Positions 51,570 to 60,292 of a DNA stretch of 64,000 nucleotides are shown here, piece by piece (position 1 is the first letter of the stretch; the number at the start of each line of letters is the position of its first letter). The DNA lies in the NCBI RefSeq assembly GCF_004799665.1, contig NZ_CP031310.1, positions 2,658,887 to 2,722,886 on the forward strand. Direction: 5' to 3'. A model generated the notes under the pieces. It was not told where the DNA came from. It saw nothing but the letters and a program-made list of their open reading frames with translations, and ran no database searches. Source of the DNA: Halapricum salinum. GTDB taxonomy: Archaea > Halobacteriota > Halobacteria > Halobacteriales > Haloarculaceae. Both the position numbers and the translations under genes were made by a program.

Positions 51570-52616
51570 ATGAGCCAAGAGCGGACCGAGGGCGATCTGC
51601 GGAACACCGGCCTCTCTCTGAAGCACGACCGCGAGTGGGACTACGAACTGGATCGAATCGTCGAGGAAGTACAGGAGCGCGACGCGACGACCGTCGGCCT
51701 GCAGTTTCCCGAAGGGCTGAAACGACGCGGCCCGGCCGTCGCCGACGACCTCCGAGAGGAGCTACCCGACGACGTGAACGTAATGATCTCGGGCCAACCC
51801 TGCTACGGTGCCTGTGACCTCGATACGTACCTCATGCGCCGGACGGACGTGTTCGTCCACTTCGGCCACTCCCCGATGAAAGAGAGTGACAAGATCATCT
51901 ACGTCCCGCTGTTCTCGAATGTGGACGTCTTCCCGATCATGGAGCAGGCTCTCGACGAGGAACTCGTGCCGGCCGAGGACGACGAAGACGTGGGCCTCGT
52001 GACGACCGCCCAGCACATGAACAAGTTCGAGGAGATGCGGTCGTGGCTGGAGGAGCGAGGCTACGAGGTCCACACCCGCAAGGGCGACGACCGCTTGACC
52101 CACGAGGGCCAGGTCCTGGGCTGTAACTACGCCAGCGCGGACGTCGATGCCGACCAGATCCTCTACGTCGGCGGCGGGAAGTTCCATCCGCTCGGCCTGG
52201 CGATGGAACATCCCGACAAGAAGGTCGTCATCGCCGACCCCGTCAACAATTCGGTGACCGTCGCCGACACCGAGCAGTTCATGAAACAGCGCTATGCCTC
52301 CGTTCACAAGGCGATGGACGCCGAGGAGTGGGGCGTCATCTTCTGTACGAAGATCGGCCAGGGTCGCTGGGAGATCGCCCAGGAGATCGTCGCGGAAAAC
52401 GACGACGCCTACCTCATCACGATGGACGAGGTGACCCCGGATCGACTCACGAACTTCGGTCTCGATGCGTACGTCAACACGGGCTGTCCGCGGATCACGA
52501 CCGACGACGGCCCGCAGTTCAAAAAGCCGATGCTCACGCCCCAGGAGTACAAGATCGCCATCGGCGAGGAGGATCTCGAAGCGCTGGAATTCGACACCTT
52601 CCACGGTACGTGGTAG
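51570..52616 (+). CDS. dph2: Diphthamide biosynthesis enzyme Dph2
   Basis: A 348-aa radical-SAM-like (non-classical) enzyme for the first step of diphthamide synthesis on elongation factor 2. Three conserved cysteine areas for the 4Fe-4S cluster are visible: GQPCYGACD (Cys78/82), VLGCNYA (Cys185) and NTGCPRITTD (Cys306). Dph2 transfers the 3-amino-3-carboxypropyl group of SAM to a histidine of aEF-2. Length and order are normal for archaea. It converges with the Tat protein gene. Confidence 0.95.
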   Translation: MSQERTEGDLRNTGLSLKHDREWDYELDRIVEEVQERDATTVGLQFPEGLKRRGPAVADDLREELPDDVNVMISGQPCYGACDLDTYLMRRTDVFVHFGHSPMKESDKIIYVPLFSNVDVFPIMEQALDEELVPAEDDEDVGLVTTAQHMNKFEEMRSWLEERGYEVHTRKGDDRLTHEGQVLGCNYASADVDADQILYVGGGKFHPLGLAMEHPDKKVVIADPVNNSVTVADTEQFMKQRYASVHKAMDAEEWGVIFCTKIGQGRWEIAQEIVAENDDAYLITMDEVTPDRLTNFGLDAYVNTGCPRITTDDGPQFKKPMLTPQEYKIAIGEEDLEALEFDTFHGTW

Positions 52617-52636
52617 GCCCGTCCGGCCAACGAGCC

Positions 52637-53893
52637 TCACGACGGTAGCGTCGAGACGACGTCCTCGATCGCTTGCAGAATACCGATCCCGACGAGATAG
52701 AACGTCGTGGCCTTGGCGTAGAGCTCCGACGTCTGGCCGAACTCCGTCCGTGACTGCCCGACAGTGATCGCGGTGGCACCGGATTGGACGAATAGTTCCG
52801 GGAGCGGCGCGTCGTAGTTCGAACGCACCGACTCGTAGGTGTCGACCGCACCCGACTCGGCCTCGAGCATCCGATCTCTGTCGAACTCCTCCTGATCAGG
52901 GGTGACCGAGAGTTCCGTGCGCGCGTATTGACATCCGCGCCGCCAGAGCAACGCTCGACCCGTATCGACGAGTCGTTGCACGTCGTGGTCACGACGCCGC
53001 CCGTCCGTTCCGTACCTGAAGTCCGAATCGTAACAGTCGGCCCAGAGCGGTTGGGTCGCCTGCTGGTACACGTCGGTTCCGTAGTACCTCGCTTCGTCCG
53101 GTGTGATCGCCTCCTGAACGTCGTTCTCGGACGGCAATGCGTCGATCGAGTCGATGAACTCGCGCTGGGCGTCCTGGACGGAGTGCCTGACTGGCCTGGT
53201 CTGATCTCCCAGTTCGTCTCGGTACCGGTTGCGATAGTAGCGCGCGTTCGCGAGGGCCTGTTCGGCACGCAGCAAGCGCGAGTGGAACTGCGAGAGGTCC
53301 CCGGTCGTCGACTCAGAGGAGCCATCGAAGGGCGCGAGGAACGACACGTTGTCACTTTCCACCTCGACGAAGTAGAGGCACGCGAGGTCACGCGATGGAT
53401 TCGAAACGGGATAGTCACCGAGTTCGTCCTGCAGACGGTCGGCTTCCGAACGGACAGCGAGAGATCGGTCCCGGGCGTCGTCACTGACTGTCCCGCCGAG
53501 GATCTCCTTCGCCTCGCCGATTCGGCTACCGGCGGTTGCCAACCCCGAGGTTGCGTCGCTGAGTCGCTCTCGCGGCACCGACTCGCGGCGAGCGTCTGCG
53601 AGCCAGCCACTCGCCGGCTCGTCGGCCCACCGCGGTGCTGATCCGGTCCGGCGTTCGACGCGGTCGGCGAGCCGCTCGGCTCGATCGGCGGTCGTTTCCA
53701 GACGCTCCAGCGTCGCGTCTGCGTGGGCCTGTGACACAGGGGGCTGCCAGACCTGCTCCGGAACCGAGCGTCCACCGTCGTCGGTCAGCCCGGACAGCCA
53801 TCCGGAGTTTGCCAGACCCACTCCAGCCATCCCACTGAGCGCCAGCGCACCCCCACCGGCGAGCAGTCGCCGGCGTGAGAGATCAGGGACCAT
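52637..53893 (-). CDS. Tat-exported helical protein, function unknown
   Basis: A 418-aa protein with a Tat signal: SRRRLLAGGGALAL near the start and a cleavable or anchoring hydrophobic core. The mature part is mostly helical and charged (LERLETTADRAERLADRVERR; LLRAEQALANARYYRNRYRDEL), with no catalytic motif. Its last 20 residues are hydrophobic again (YLVGIGILQAIEDVV). The minus-strand promoter is AT-rich (53921-53933). The function is unknown. Confidence 0.7.
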   Translation of the reverse strand: MVPDLSRRRLLAGGGALALSGMAGVGLANSGWLSGLTDDGGRSVPEQVWQPPVSQAHADATLERLETTADRAERLADRVERRTGSAPRWADEPASGWLADARRESVPRERLSDATSGLATAGSRIGEAKEILGGTVSDDARDRSLAVRSEADRLQDELGDYPVSNPSRDLACLYFVEVESDNVSFLAPFDGSSESTTGDLSQFHSRLLRAEQALANARYYRNRYRDELGDQTRPVRHSVQDAQREFIDSIDALPSENDVQEAITPDEARYYGTDVYQQATQPLWADCYDSDFRYGTDGRRRDHDVQRLVDTGRALLWRRGCQYARTELSVTPDQEEFDRDRMLEAESGAVDTYESVRSNYDAPLPELFVQSGATAITVGQSRTEFGQTSELYAKATTFYLVGIGILQAIEDVVSTLPS

Positions 53894-54221
53894 AGCTGAA
53901 AGTCACACCAATCTATGACAAAATTAACGAAATGAGGTTGCTGACGAATCGAGACGAGACTCCTCTCATTGGGAAGCGTGTCTATCGAAACTGGCAGGTG
54001 GTACGAAGTCATCCTTCGAGGTGAACGTCGACAGGGCGATTCGGGGCCGATACCAGCTGCGAAACGACTGATAGTGATTATCGTAGGTCTGTTCCGGATC
54101 GGTCGCCCGACAGCGGGCGGTCGTACCGGTAACTCGCTACGATAAGCACTATGAGAGTTACCGTTGCTGGATTGTAATGTGGGCCAATATATTCATAGGC
54201 AAGCCACCTCTATGTGGCGTA
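53894..54221. promoter_or_regulatory. Divergent promoter region with a 9-bp inverted repeat
   Basis: No gene is seen in these 328 bases. The minus-strand gene at 53893 has an AT-rich TATA tract at about 53921-53933. Toward the kinase gene, CGGTAACTC (54127-54135) and GAGTTACCG (54155-54163) form a perfect 9-bp inverted repeat with a 19-base spacer, centred about 77 bases before the GTG start. A TATA-like CCAATATATTC follows at 54184-54194. The repeat is a candidate operator for the kinase cluster. Confidence 0.55.
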
Positions 54222-56015
54222 GTGTCTGATCGCCAGCCGGACTGGATCGTGGTCGACGACGACCCTCCAGTAGGAGGGGTAGTCCCGGCGCTGTCGCTGA
54301 CGCCGGACGGGACGGTTCAGTTCGTCAACGACGCCTGGCTCACGCTGACTGGTCACGACCGGGCGACGGTCCTCGGTGAGCAATTGCGGGCGTTCGTCCC
54401 CGACGAGCAGGCTGGCAGACTCGAAACGGCGCTGCAAGAGATAAGCGCCGACCAATCAGTCGCGTGTGACCTCCGGATCGAACACGCGGATAGACTTCCG
54501 ATCCATGTCCGCCTGTCGGGGCAGGCCGAACGGGACACGGACGGGGACGTTCGCCGGATCCACTGTCAGATGACTTCACGAACGGAACCGAGAGACTCGA
54601 GAGGAACGATCGTCGAACAGAACGCTCTCTTACGGACGTTGCTCGACGGATTACCCATCGGGATCCTCGCGGAGACGGCCGACCGGACCGTATTGGCGGT
54701 CAACGACGAGCTGCTATCCCTGTTCGATATCCCCCGCGATCGTCGCGATATGATCGGTGCAGACTGTGCCAGACTAGCAGCGGAAGCGAGCGACGAATTC
54801 GCTGATCCCCCGGCGTTCGTCGCCGGGATCGAGGCCCGAATCGACGAGGGGGAGCCGGTGATCGGGGAACGCCTCGAACGCACGGACGAACGAGTCTTCG
54901 AGCGAAGCTACCTACCGATCGAGCTCCCGACCGGAAGCGGCCACCTGTGGCTGTACGACGACGTCACGGAAGAACAGGCCCGGAAGGCCGACCTGAAGAC
55001 GTACGAGCGACTCGTCGATGTCGCGCCCGTGGGTGTGTTTCGGACGACGACCGACGGGCGCGTCCTGACGACGAACCAGCGGATGGCCGACATCCTCGGC
55101 TACGACGGCGTTCCGGAACTTCTTGAGTCCCATCAGGCGCTCGAGCGTGATCTCTACGTCGATTCCAGGCGCCGCCAGACCTTTCTCGAACGGTTACAGA
55201 CGGCGGGGATCGTCGAGGACTTCGAGTACGAGGCACGGACGAAAGACGGCGGTCGCCGCTGGCTCTCGATGAACGCGCGACTCCTCGACGAACGCGACGA
55301 CGGCGCGCGAGTCATCACTGGATTCACCTGGGACGTGACTGACCGGAAGCGGCACGAGCGACAGCTGATGGTCCTCGGCCGGATCCTCCGACACAACCTC
55401 CGGAACGCGCTCACGGTCATCGAGGGACAAGCCGACCTGCTCGCCACCGGCAGTGCCGACTCGCCGGAGGATGCCATGGAGATGATCAGTAGTCACGCGG
55501 ACACGCTGCTCGAACTCGCCGACAAGGAACGGGCCATCGTACGCTTGCTTCGCGGGCCGAGAGAACTGGGAACGAGAGACCTCAGCGCGATGGCAGCGAC
55601 GGTTCGAGACGATCTCCGGGCAGAGCACCCAGAAGCCACGATCGATCTGACGGCACCGGAGTCCGCGCGGGCGACCGTGTGTCTCGGCTTCGAAGCGGCC
55701 ATCAGAGAGCTGCTGGAGAACGCGATCGTCCACAGCGCGGAAGACGATCCTTGCGTCTCGCTGACCGTCAGGTCTGAGGGAGACGTCGTCGACATCGAAG
55801 TCGCCGATACTGGTCCGGGACTGCCCGATATCGAACGAGGAGTCCTCCGTGGAGAAGTCGACGAGACGCCGCTGTATCACAGCGCCGGCATCGGCCTGTT
55901 CCTCGTTCGACAACTCACCCAGGCCTCTAACGGCCGCATCCGTATTCACGATAACGAGCCTCGCGGCAGTGTCGTTCAGATTCGCGTCCCAGTCGCCGGC
56001 GAAGTCGAGGAGTGA
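54222..56015 (+). CDS. PAS-domain sensor histidine kinase
   Basis: A 597-aa soluble kinase. Three PAS-like domains are visible: about 20-130 (LTPDGTVQFVNDAWLTLTGHD), 145-260 (LLDGLPIGILAET) and 270-385 (LVDVAPVGVFRTTTDGRVLTTNQRMADILGY, ending ITGFTWDVTDRK). The phosphoacceptor His sits in RILRHNLRNALTVIEG, followed by the ATP-binding N box ELLENAIVHS, G1 VADTGPGLPD and G2 SAGIGLFL. There are no membrane helices. GTG 54222 is chosen, not ATG 54177, because a TATA-like element (54184-54194) would start the transcript after the ATG. Confidence 0.9.
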   Translation: MSDRQPDWIVVDDDPPVGGVVPALSLTPDGTVQFVNDAWLTLTGHDRATVLGEQLRAFVPDEQAGRLETALQEISADQSVACDLRIEHADRLPIHVRLSGQAERDTDGDVRRIHCQMTSRTEPRDSRGTIVEQNALLRTLLDGLPIGILAETADRTVLAVNDELLSLFDIPRDRRDMIGADCARLAAEASDEFADPPAFVAGIEARIDEGEPVIGERLERTDERVFERSYLPIELPTGSGHLWLYDDVTEEQARKADLKTYERLVDVAPVGVFRTTTDGRVLTTNQRMADILGYDGVPELLESHQALERDLYVDSRRRQTFLERLQTAGIVEDFEYEARTKDGGRRWLSMNARLLDERDDGARVITGFTWDVTDRKRHERQLMVLGRILRHNLRNALTVIEGQADLLATGSADSPEDAMEMISSHADTLLELADKERAIVRLLRGPRELGTRDLSAMAATVRDDLRAEHPEATIDLTAPESARATVCLGFEAAIRELLENAIVHSAEDDPCVSLTVRSEGDVVDIEVADTGPGLPDIERGVLRGEVDETPLYHSAGIGLFLVRQLTQASNGRIRIHDNEPRGSVVQIRVPVAGEVEE

Positions 56016-56179
56016 TCGGACAGCCCATGTCTCGTCACGACGAGCTCGTCCATCGCCCCCGCATGGAGGATGGAAACGGGACCTGTGGCCGAGTCCGAAC
56101 CGCGGTTTGTCGATCTGTCCGTTCTCGGGGGTGATAATTGGGGGGGTAGGCCCTTGTGATCCGACGGTGAGTAGCAGGT

Positions 56180-58099
56180 ATGGTACGGTCCGAGGAGACG
56201 GAGACGCCGTATCGGGATATCTTCGAGGCGTCGCCCGATCCGGTTTTCGTCCACGATCCGGAGACTGGCGAGGTCCTCGACGCCAATGCGGCGACTGCCG
56301 AGATGCTCGGAGTCGAGCAGGAGGCAGTCGTCGGGATGACAGTCGGTGATTTCAGCCCGCCGAGCTACACGAACGAGGAGGCCAACGACCTCATCAGGAC
56401 GGCGGCCGACGAGGGTCACGCTGCGGTCGAGTGGCGCGTCTCGGGGCCGGACGGGACGATGCGCTGGGTCGACGTGAGTCTCGAAGCGGCGACAGTCGGC
56501 GGCGAACCACGGGTCTTGGCGTACGTTCAGGACATCACCGAGCATCGCGAGCGGGAACTCGAATGGCGCGACCGGACCCACCAATTGCAGGCGATCGTGG
56601 ATAACCTCCCGGTCGTCCTGTTCACGCTCGACCCCGAGGGAATCTTCACCCATTCCTCGGGGAAGGGTCTCGAAGCGCTCGGCGTCGAGCCGGGTGATTT
56701 CGAGGGGCTATCGGTGTTCGACGTCTACGGTGACTTCCCAGAGATAGTCGCGGCTGCAGATCGGGCTCTCGACGGGGAGGAAGTACGCGTCACCCAGCGA
56801 CTCGACGAACTGGTGTTCGAGACGTGGTACCAGCCCGTCTTCGACGATGCTGGGGACCTGACACAGGTCGTCGGTGTCGCGCGGAACGTCACCGATCTCA
56901 AACGCAAGGAACAACGAGTCAGGCGACTCAGCGACGCCACACAGGACCTGCTGTACGCCGAAACCGAACAGGAGGTCGCAGCGAAGGTCACCGAGATTGC
57001 CAGCGAAGTCGTCGGCCGGCCGCTCGCGGCGATGTGGTCGTACGACGAGGACGACGACGTCCTTCGACCCGTCGGCGCGACCGCGGAGGCGGCGACGTTC
57101 GGCGACGCCGAGGCGGCCGTCGAACTGCCCTCGTTCGGCGCAGGCACCGACGAAAAAGAGATCTTCGAGACGGGACAGACCACCGTCGTCGACGACTACC
57201 AGGCGCTGGCGAATCCGTCGGCGCCCGAGACACCGCTGGGGACGCTGGTGTGTCTCCCGCTCGACGACCACGGCCTGTTGACTGTCGGTTCGCCGGCGGT
57301 CGAGGAGTTCAGCGACACCGAACGACACCTGCTAGACATCCTCGCGAGTACGGCGACCGCAGCGATGACACAGGTCGAGCGCGAGCGACAGCTCCGGGCG
57401 TATCGCGACGAACTAGAGCGATCCAACGAGGCGCTCCAGCAGTTCGCCTACGTCGCCTCCCACGACCTTCAGGAGCCGCTGCGGATGGTCTCCAGTTACG
57501 TCCACTTGCTCGACAGCGAGTACGGTGACGAACTCGACGAGGAAGCCCAGGAGTACATGCACTACGCCGTCGACGGCGCGGCGCGGATGAAGTCGATGAT
57601 CGACGGGCTGCTAGAGTACTCCCGCATCCAGACTCACGGGGAGTCTTTCGAGCCTGTCGACACGGACGCGGTCCTCGACCGGACGCTCGACCAGCTCGAA
57701 CTGTTCCTCGAAGACGAGGGCGTCACCATCGAACGCGAGCCGTTGCCGTCGGTCGCCGCCGACGACGAACAGGTGAGTCAGCTGTTTCAAAACCTGCTCA
57801 AAAACGCCGCCATCCACGGCGGCGCGTCGACGATCTCGATCGGAGCGACGACCGACGAGAAGCACGTGACGTTCAGCGTGGCCGACGACGGCGTCGGAAT
57901 CCCCGCCGACCAGCAAGATTCGCTGTTCGACATCTTCGCGCAGGGCCACGACACCGAAGGCGGCAGCGGCATGGGGCTGGCGATCTGTGACAGGATCGCC
58001 CACCGCCACGGCGGCGACATCTGGGTCGAGTCCGAGCCCGGCGAGGGAACCACATTCTATGTTACCCTGCCGCGCGTACAGGAGAACGACGATGAGTAA
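56180..58099 (+). CDS. PAS-PAS-GAF sensor histidine kinase
   Basis: A 639-aa soluble kinase. Order: PAS 1 (about 5-125, [23 protein letters not shown]), PAS 2 (about 135-245, [14 protein letters not shown]), GAF (about 250-395, with [18 protein letters not shown] and [12 protein letters not shown]), then dimerisation domain with the His in [15 protein letters not shown] and the catalytic domain with [12 protein letters not shown] and DDGVGIP. The kinase resembles light/redox sensor kinases of haloarchaea. Its stop overlaps the next receiver gene by eight bases, so the two are co-translated and probably form a pair. Confidence 0.92.
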   Translation: MVRSEETETPYRDIFEASPDPVFVHDPETGEVLDANAATAEMLGVEQEAVVGMTVGDFSPPSYTNEEANDLIRTAADEGHAAVEWRVSGPDGTMRWVDVSLEAATVGGEPRVLAYVQDITEHRERELEWRDRTHQLQAIVDNLPVVLFTLDPEGIFTHSSGKGLEALGVEPGDFEGLSVFDVYGDFPEIVAAADRALDGEEVRVTQRLDELVFETWYQPVFDDAGDLTQVVGVARNVTDLKRKEQRVRRLSDATQDLLYAETEQEVAAKVTEIASEVVGRPLAAMWSYDEDDDVLRPVGATAEAATFGDAEAAVELPSFGAGTDEKEIFETGQTTVVDDYQALANPSAPETPLGTLVCLPLDDHGLLTVGSPAVEEFSDTERHLLDILASTATAAMTQVERERQLRAYRDELERSNEALQQFAYVASHDLQEPLRMVSSYVHLLDSEYGDELDEEAQEYMHYAVDGAARMKSMIDGLLEYSRIQTHGESFEPVDTDAVLDRTLDQLELFLEDEGVTIEREPLPSVAADDEQVSQLFQNLLKNAAIHGGASTISIGATTDEKHVTFSVADDGVGIPADQQDSLFDIFAQGHDTEGGSGMGLAICDRIAHRHGGDIWVESEPGEGTTFYVTLPRVQENDDE

Positions 58100-58535
58100 T
58101 CCGACCGCCGACGCCGTCGAGATCCTGCTGGCCGAGGACAACCCCGGCGACGTCAAACTCACGGAGAAAGCCCTCGAACAGGGACACATCATCAACAACC
58201 TTCACGTCGTCACCGACGGTGTCGAGGCGATGCAGTTCCTCCGACGGGAGGGCGAGTACGCCGACAAACCCCGCCCGGATCTGGTGTTGCTCGACCTCAA
58301 CATGCCGCGAAAAGACGGCAAGGAAGTCCTGAAAGACGTCAAGGACGACCCCGACCTCCGCCGGATCCCGATCGTCGTGCTGACCAGTTCCGAGGCCGAA
58401 GAGGATATCGTCAGATCCTACGATCTGCACGCCAACGCCTACCTGACCAAACCGGTCGACTTCTCGGGCTTTCTCGATATCGTCGAACACATCGAGGACT
58501 TCTGGCTGTCGGTCGTCAAGATGCCACCCGAGTGA
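58092..58535 (+). CDS. Stand-alone response regulator (Rcp1-like)
   Basis: A 147-aa receiver with no output domain. The acidic pocket AEDNPGD (15-21), the phospho-Asp68 in [12 protein letters not shown], the Ser in VLTSS and the lysine in YLTKPVD are all present. The C-terminal helix is of the Rcp1 type, a partner of phytochrome-like kinases. Its gene overlaps the kinase by eight bases and is followed one base later by the hybrid receiver-kinase, giving a three-gene phosphotransfer unit. Confidence 0.92.
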   Translation: MSNPTADAVEILLAEDNPGDVKLTEKALEQGHIINNLHVVTDGVEAMQFLRREGEYADKPRPDLVLLDLNMPRKDGKEVLKDVKDDPDLRRIPIVVLTSSEAEEDIVRSYDLHANAYLTKPVDFSGFLDIVEHIEDFWLSVVKMPPE

Positions 58536-58536
58536 G

Positions 58537-59622
58537 ATGGCGCTTCAGGAATCTCACCTCTCGGTCCTACTGGCCGAGGACAACCCGGGAGACGCCCGCC
58601 TGGTCGAACGCTATCTCGAGACCGCCCAGCGAGACCAGTTCGTCGACGAGTACTCGTTGACGCACGTCGAGGATCTCGCCGCCGGGTTGGAGCGTCTCGG
58701 CGCGGGTCACTTCGACGTGCTCTTGCTCGATCTCGGGTTACCGGGTTCGACAGGAATCGACACACTCGACCGGGCAGTCGCAGCCGACCCACCCGCTCCG
58801 ATCGTCGTCCTGACGGGCTTCGACGACGGGGAGACGGCACTGGAGGCGATCAAGCGCGGTGCTCAGGACTACCTCCCGAAAGACGACCTCGACAGCGACA
58901 GGCTGATCCGGGCGATCAGGTACGCCATCGAGCGCCACGATCAGGAACAGCGGCTCCAGCGCCAGACCGAGCAGATGGAGTTTTTCAACCAGATCCTCCG
59001 CCACGACATGCTCAACGGGATGAACGTCATCCGGGCCCGGGGCGATATCCTGGCCGAGCAACTGGAGGGAGAACAGGCCACGCAGGCCGACACCATTGTC
59101 GATTGGAGCGACGACATCATCGACCTGACGGAGAAAGTTCGGTCGATCCTGACGACGTTGACCGACGACGAGTCGCGTGACCTCCGGCCCGTCGATCTCG
59201 AACCGGTGGCGACCGCTGCCGCCGAGCGAGCGCGCTCGATGGGTGCGACCGTCGGGATCGACGTCCCCGACGACCTCTCGGTCAGGGCGGACGGACTGCT
59301 GGAAGACGTTCTGGCGAACCTCACGACCAATGCAGTCGAACACGGTGGTGCGGCTGTCACTGCTGAGATCTCGGCCACGAGGACCGAACACAGGGCCGTC
59401 GTCCGCGTCGAGGACGACGGCAGTGGCATCCCCGAAGACGAGCGCGACCGGATCTTCGAACGGGGACAGAAAGGAGCCGGATCGACCGGCACCGGATTCG
59501 GCCTGTACTTCGTCGACTCGATGCTCGACGCCTACGGTGGCAGCGTCAGCATCGAGGAGAGCGATCTCGGTGGGGCAGCTATCGTCCTCGAACTCCCGAC
59601 GCCCCGGGAGTACGATGACTGA
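58537..59622 (+). CDS. Receiver-histidine kinase hybrid
   Basis: A 361-aa protein in reversed hybrid order: receiver first (Asp65 in VLLLDLGLPG; KDDLDSDR replaces the usual KP end), then a histidine kinase with the His in QILRHDMLNGMNVI, the N box LANLTTNAVEHGG, G1 VEDDGSGIPEDE and G2 TGTGFGLYF. The receiver probably gates its own kinase. With the receiver gene one base upstream, this forms a phosphorelay chain with no DNA-binding output in the cluster. Confidence 0.9.
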   Translation: MALQESHLSVLLAEDNPGDARLVERYLETAQRDQFVDEYSLTHVEDLAAGLERLGAGHFDVLLLDLGLPGSTGIDTLDRAVAADPPAPIVVLTGFDDGETALEAIKRGAQDYLPKDDLDSDRLIRAIRYAIERHDQEQRLQRQTEQMEFFNQILRHDMLNGMNVIRARGDILAEQLEGEQATQADTIVDWSDDIIDLTEKVRSILTTLTDDESRDLRPVDLEPVATAAAERARSMGATVGIDVPDDLSVRADGLLEDVLANLTTNAVEHGGAAVTAEISATRTEHRAVVRVEDDGSGIPEDERDRIFERGQKGAGSTGTGFGLYFVDSMLDAYGGSVSIEESDLGGAAIVLELPTPREYDD

Positions 59623-59668
59623 GGATCATCCACGAAATTTTACGTATGCGTAGAGCGTATCGTCGCTG

Positions 59669-60292
59669 ATGGCCACCAAGAGCGCGCTCGCCCAGCAACT
59701 GGGTGTCGTCGCCGGGTTCGACGATCCGCGTGCGCCGTTAGAACAGTATCGGACACCGCCGGAAGTCGCCGCGTCACTCGTACACACGGCGGATCTCCAG
59801 GGCGACATCGAGGGTCGGACGGTCGTCGACCTCGGCTGCGGGACGGGGATGCTCGCCTTGGCGGCCGCCCTCCGTGGTCCCGAGCGCGTGATCGGGCTCG
59901 ACCTCGATCCGGACCCCTTATCGACTGCCCTGGCCAACGAACGCCGGGTCGCCTCGACGACGTCGGTCGAGTGGCTCCGGGCCGACGCCACGCGCGCACC
60001 GCTGTGCTCGCCGGCCCCAGTGACGGTCGTGATGAATCCGCCCTTCGGCGCACAGTCCGGCAACGAACATGCCGACCGGGCGTTCCTCGAAACGACGGCC
60101 GACATCGCGAGTGTCTCCTACTCGATCCACAACGCCGGCAGTCGAGAGTTCGTCGAGTCCTTCGCCAGTGACAACGGCGGCGAGGTGACGCACGCCTTCG
60201 GGGTCGAACTCGATCTCCCCAGGCAGTTCGACTTCCACGAGGCCGACTCGGAGACGATCGACGCCGAAGCCTTCAGGATCCGCTGGCGTTAG
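59669..60292 (+). CDS. METTL5-like RNA adenine N6-methyltransferase
   Basis: A 207-aa Rossmann methyltransferase. The SAM motif VVDLGCGTGMLALAAAL (about 52-68), the acid in GLDLDPD, and the catalytic motif MNPPFGAQ, the N-P-P-F type that flips an adenine, are all present. The family pattern EQYRTPPEVAASLV near the start belongs to METTL5, which modifies small-subunit rRNA in eukaryotes. Archaeal targets are less clear. It converges on the rhomboid gene with a four-base overlap. Confidence 0.9.
   Translation: MATKSALAQQLGVVAGFDDPRAPLEQYRTPPEVAASLVHTADLQGDIEGRTVVDLGCGTGMLALAAALRGPERVIGLDLDPDPLSTALANERRVASTTSVEWLRADATRAPLCSPAPVTVVMNPPFGAQSGNEHADRAFLETTADIASVSYSIHNAGSREFVESFASDNGGEVTHAFGVELDLPRQFDFHEADSETIDAEAFRIRWR

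Noticed and set aside
54177-54221. ATG 54177 as the start of the first PAS kinase
   Set aside because: A TATA-like element lies after this ATG, at 54184-54194, and fits a leaderless GTG at 54222.
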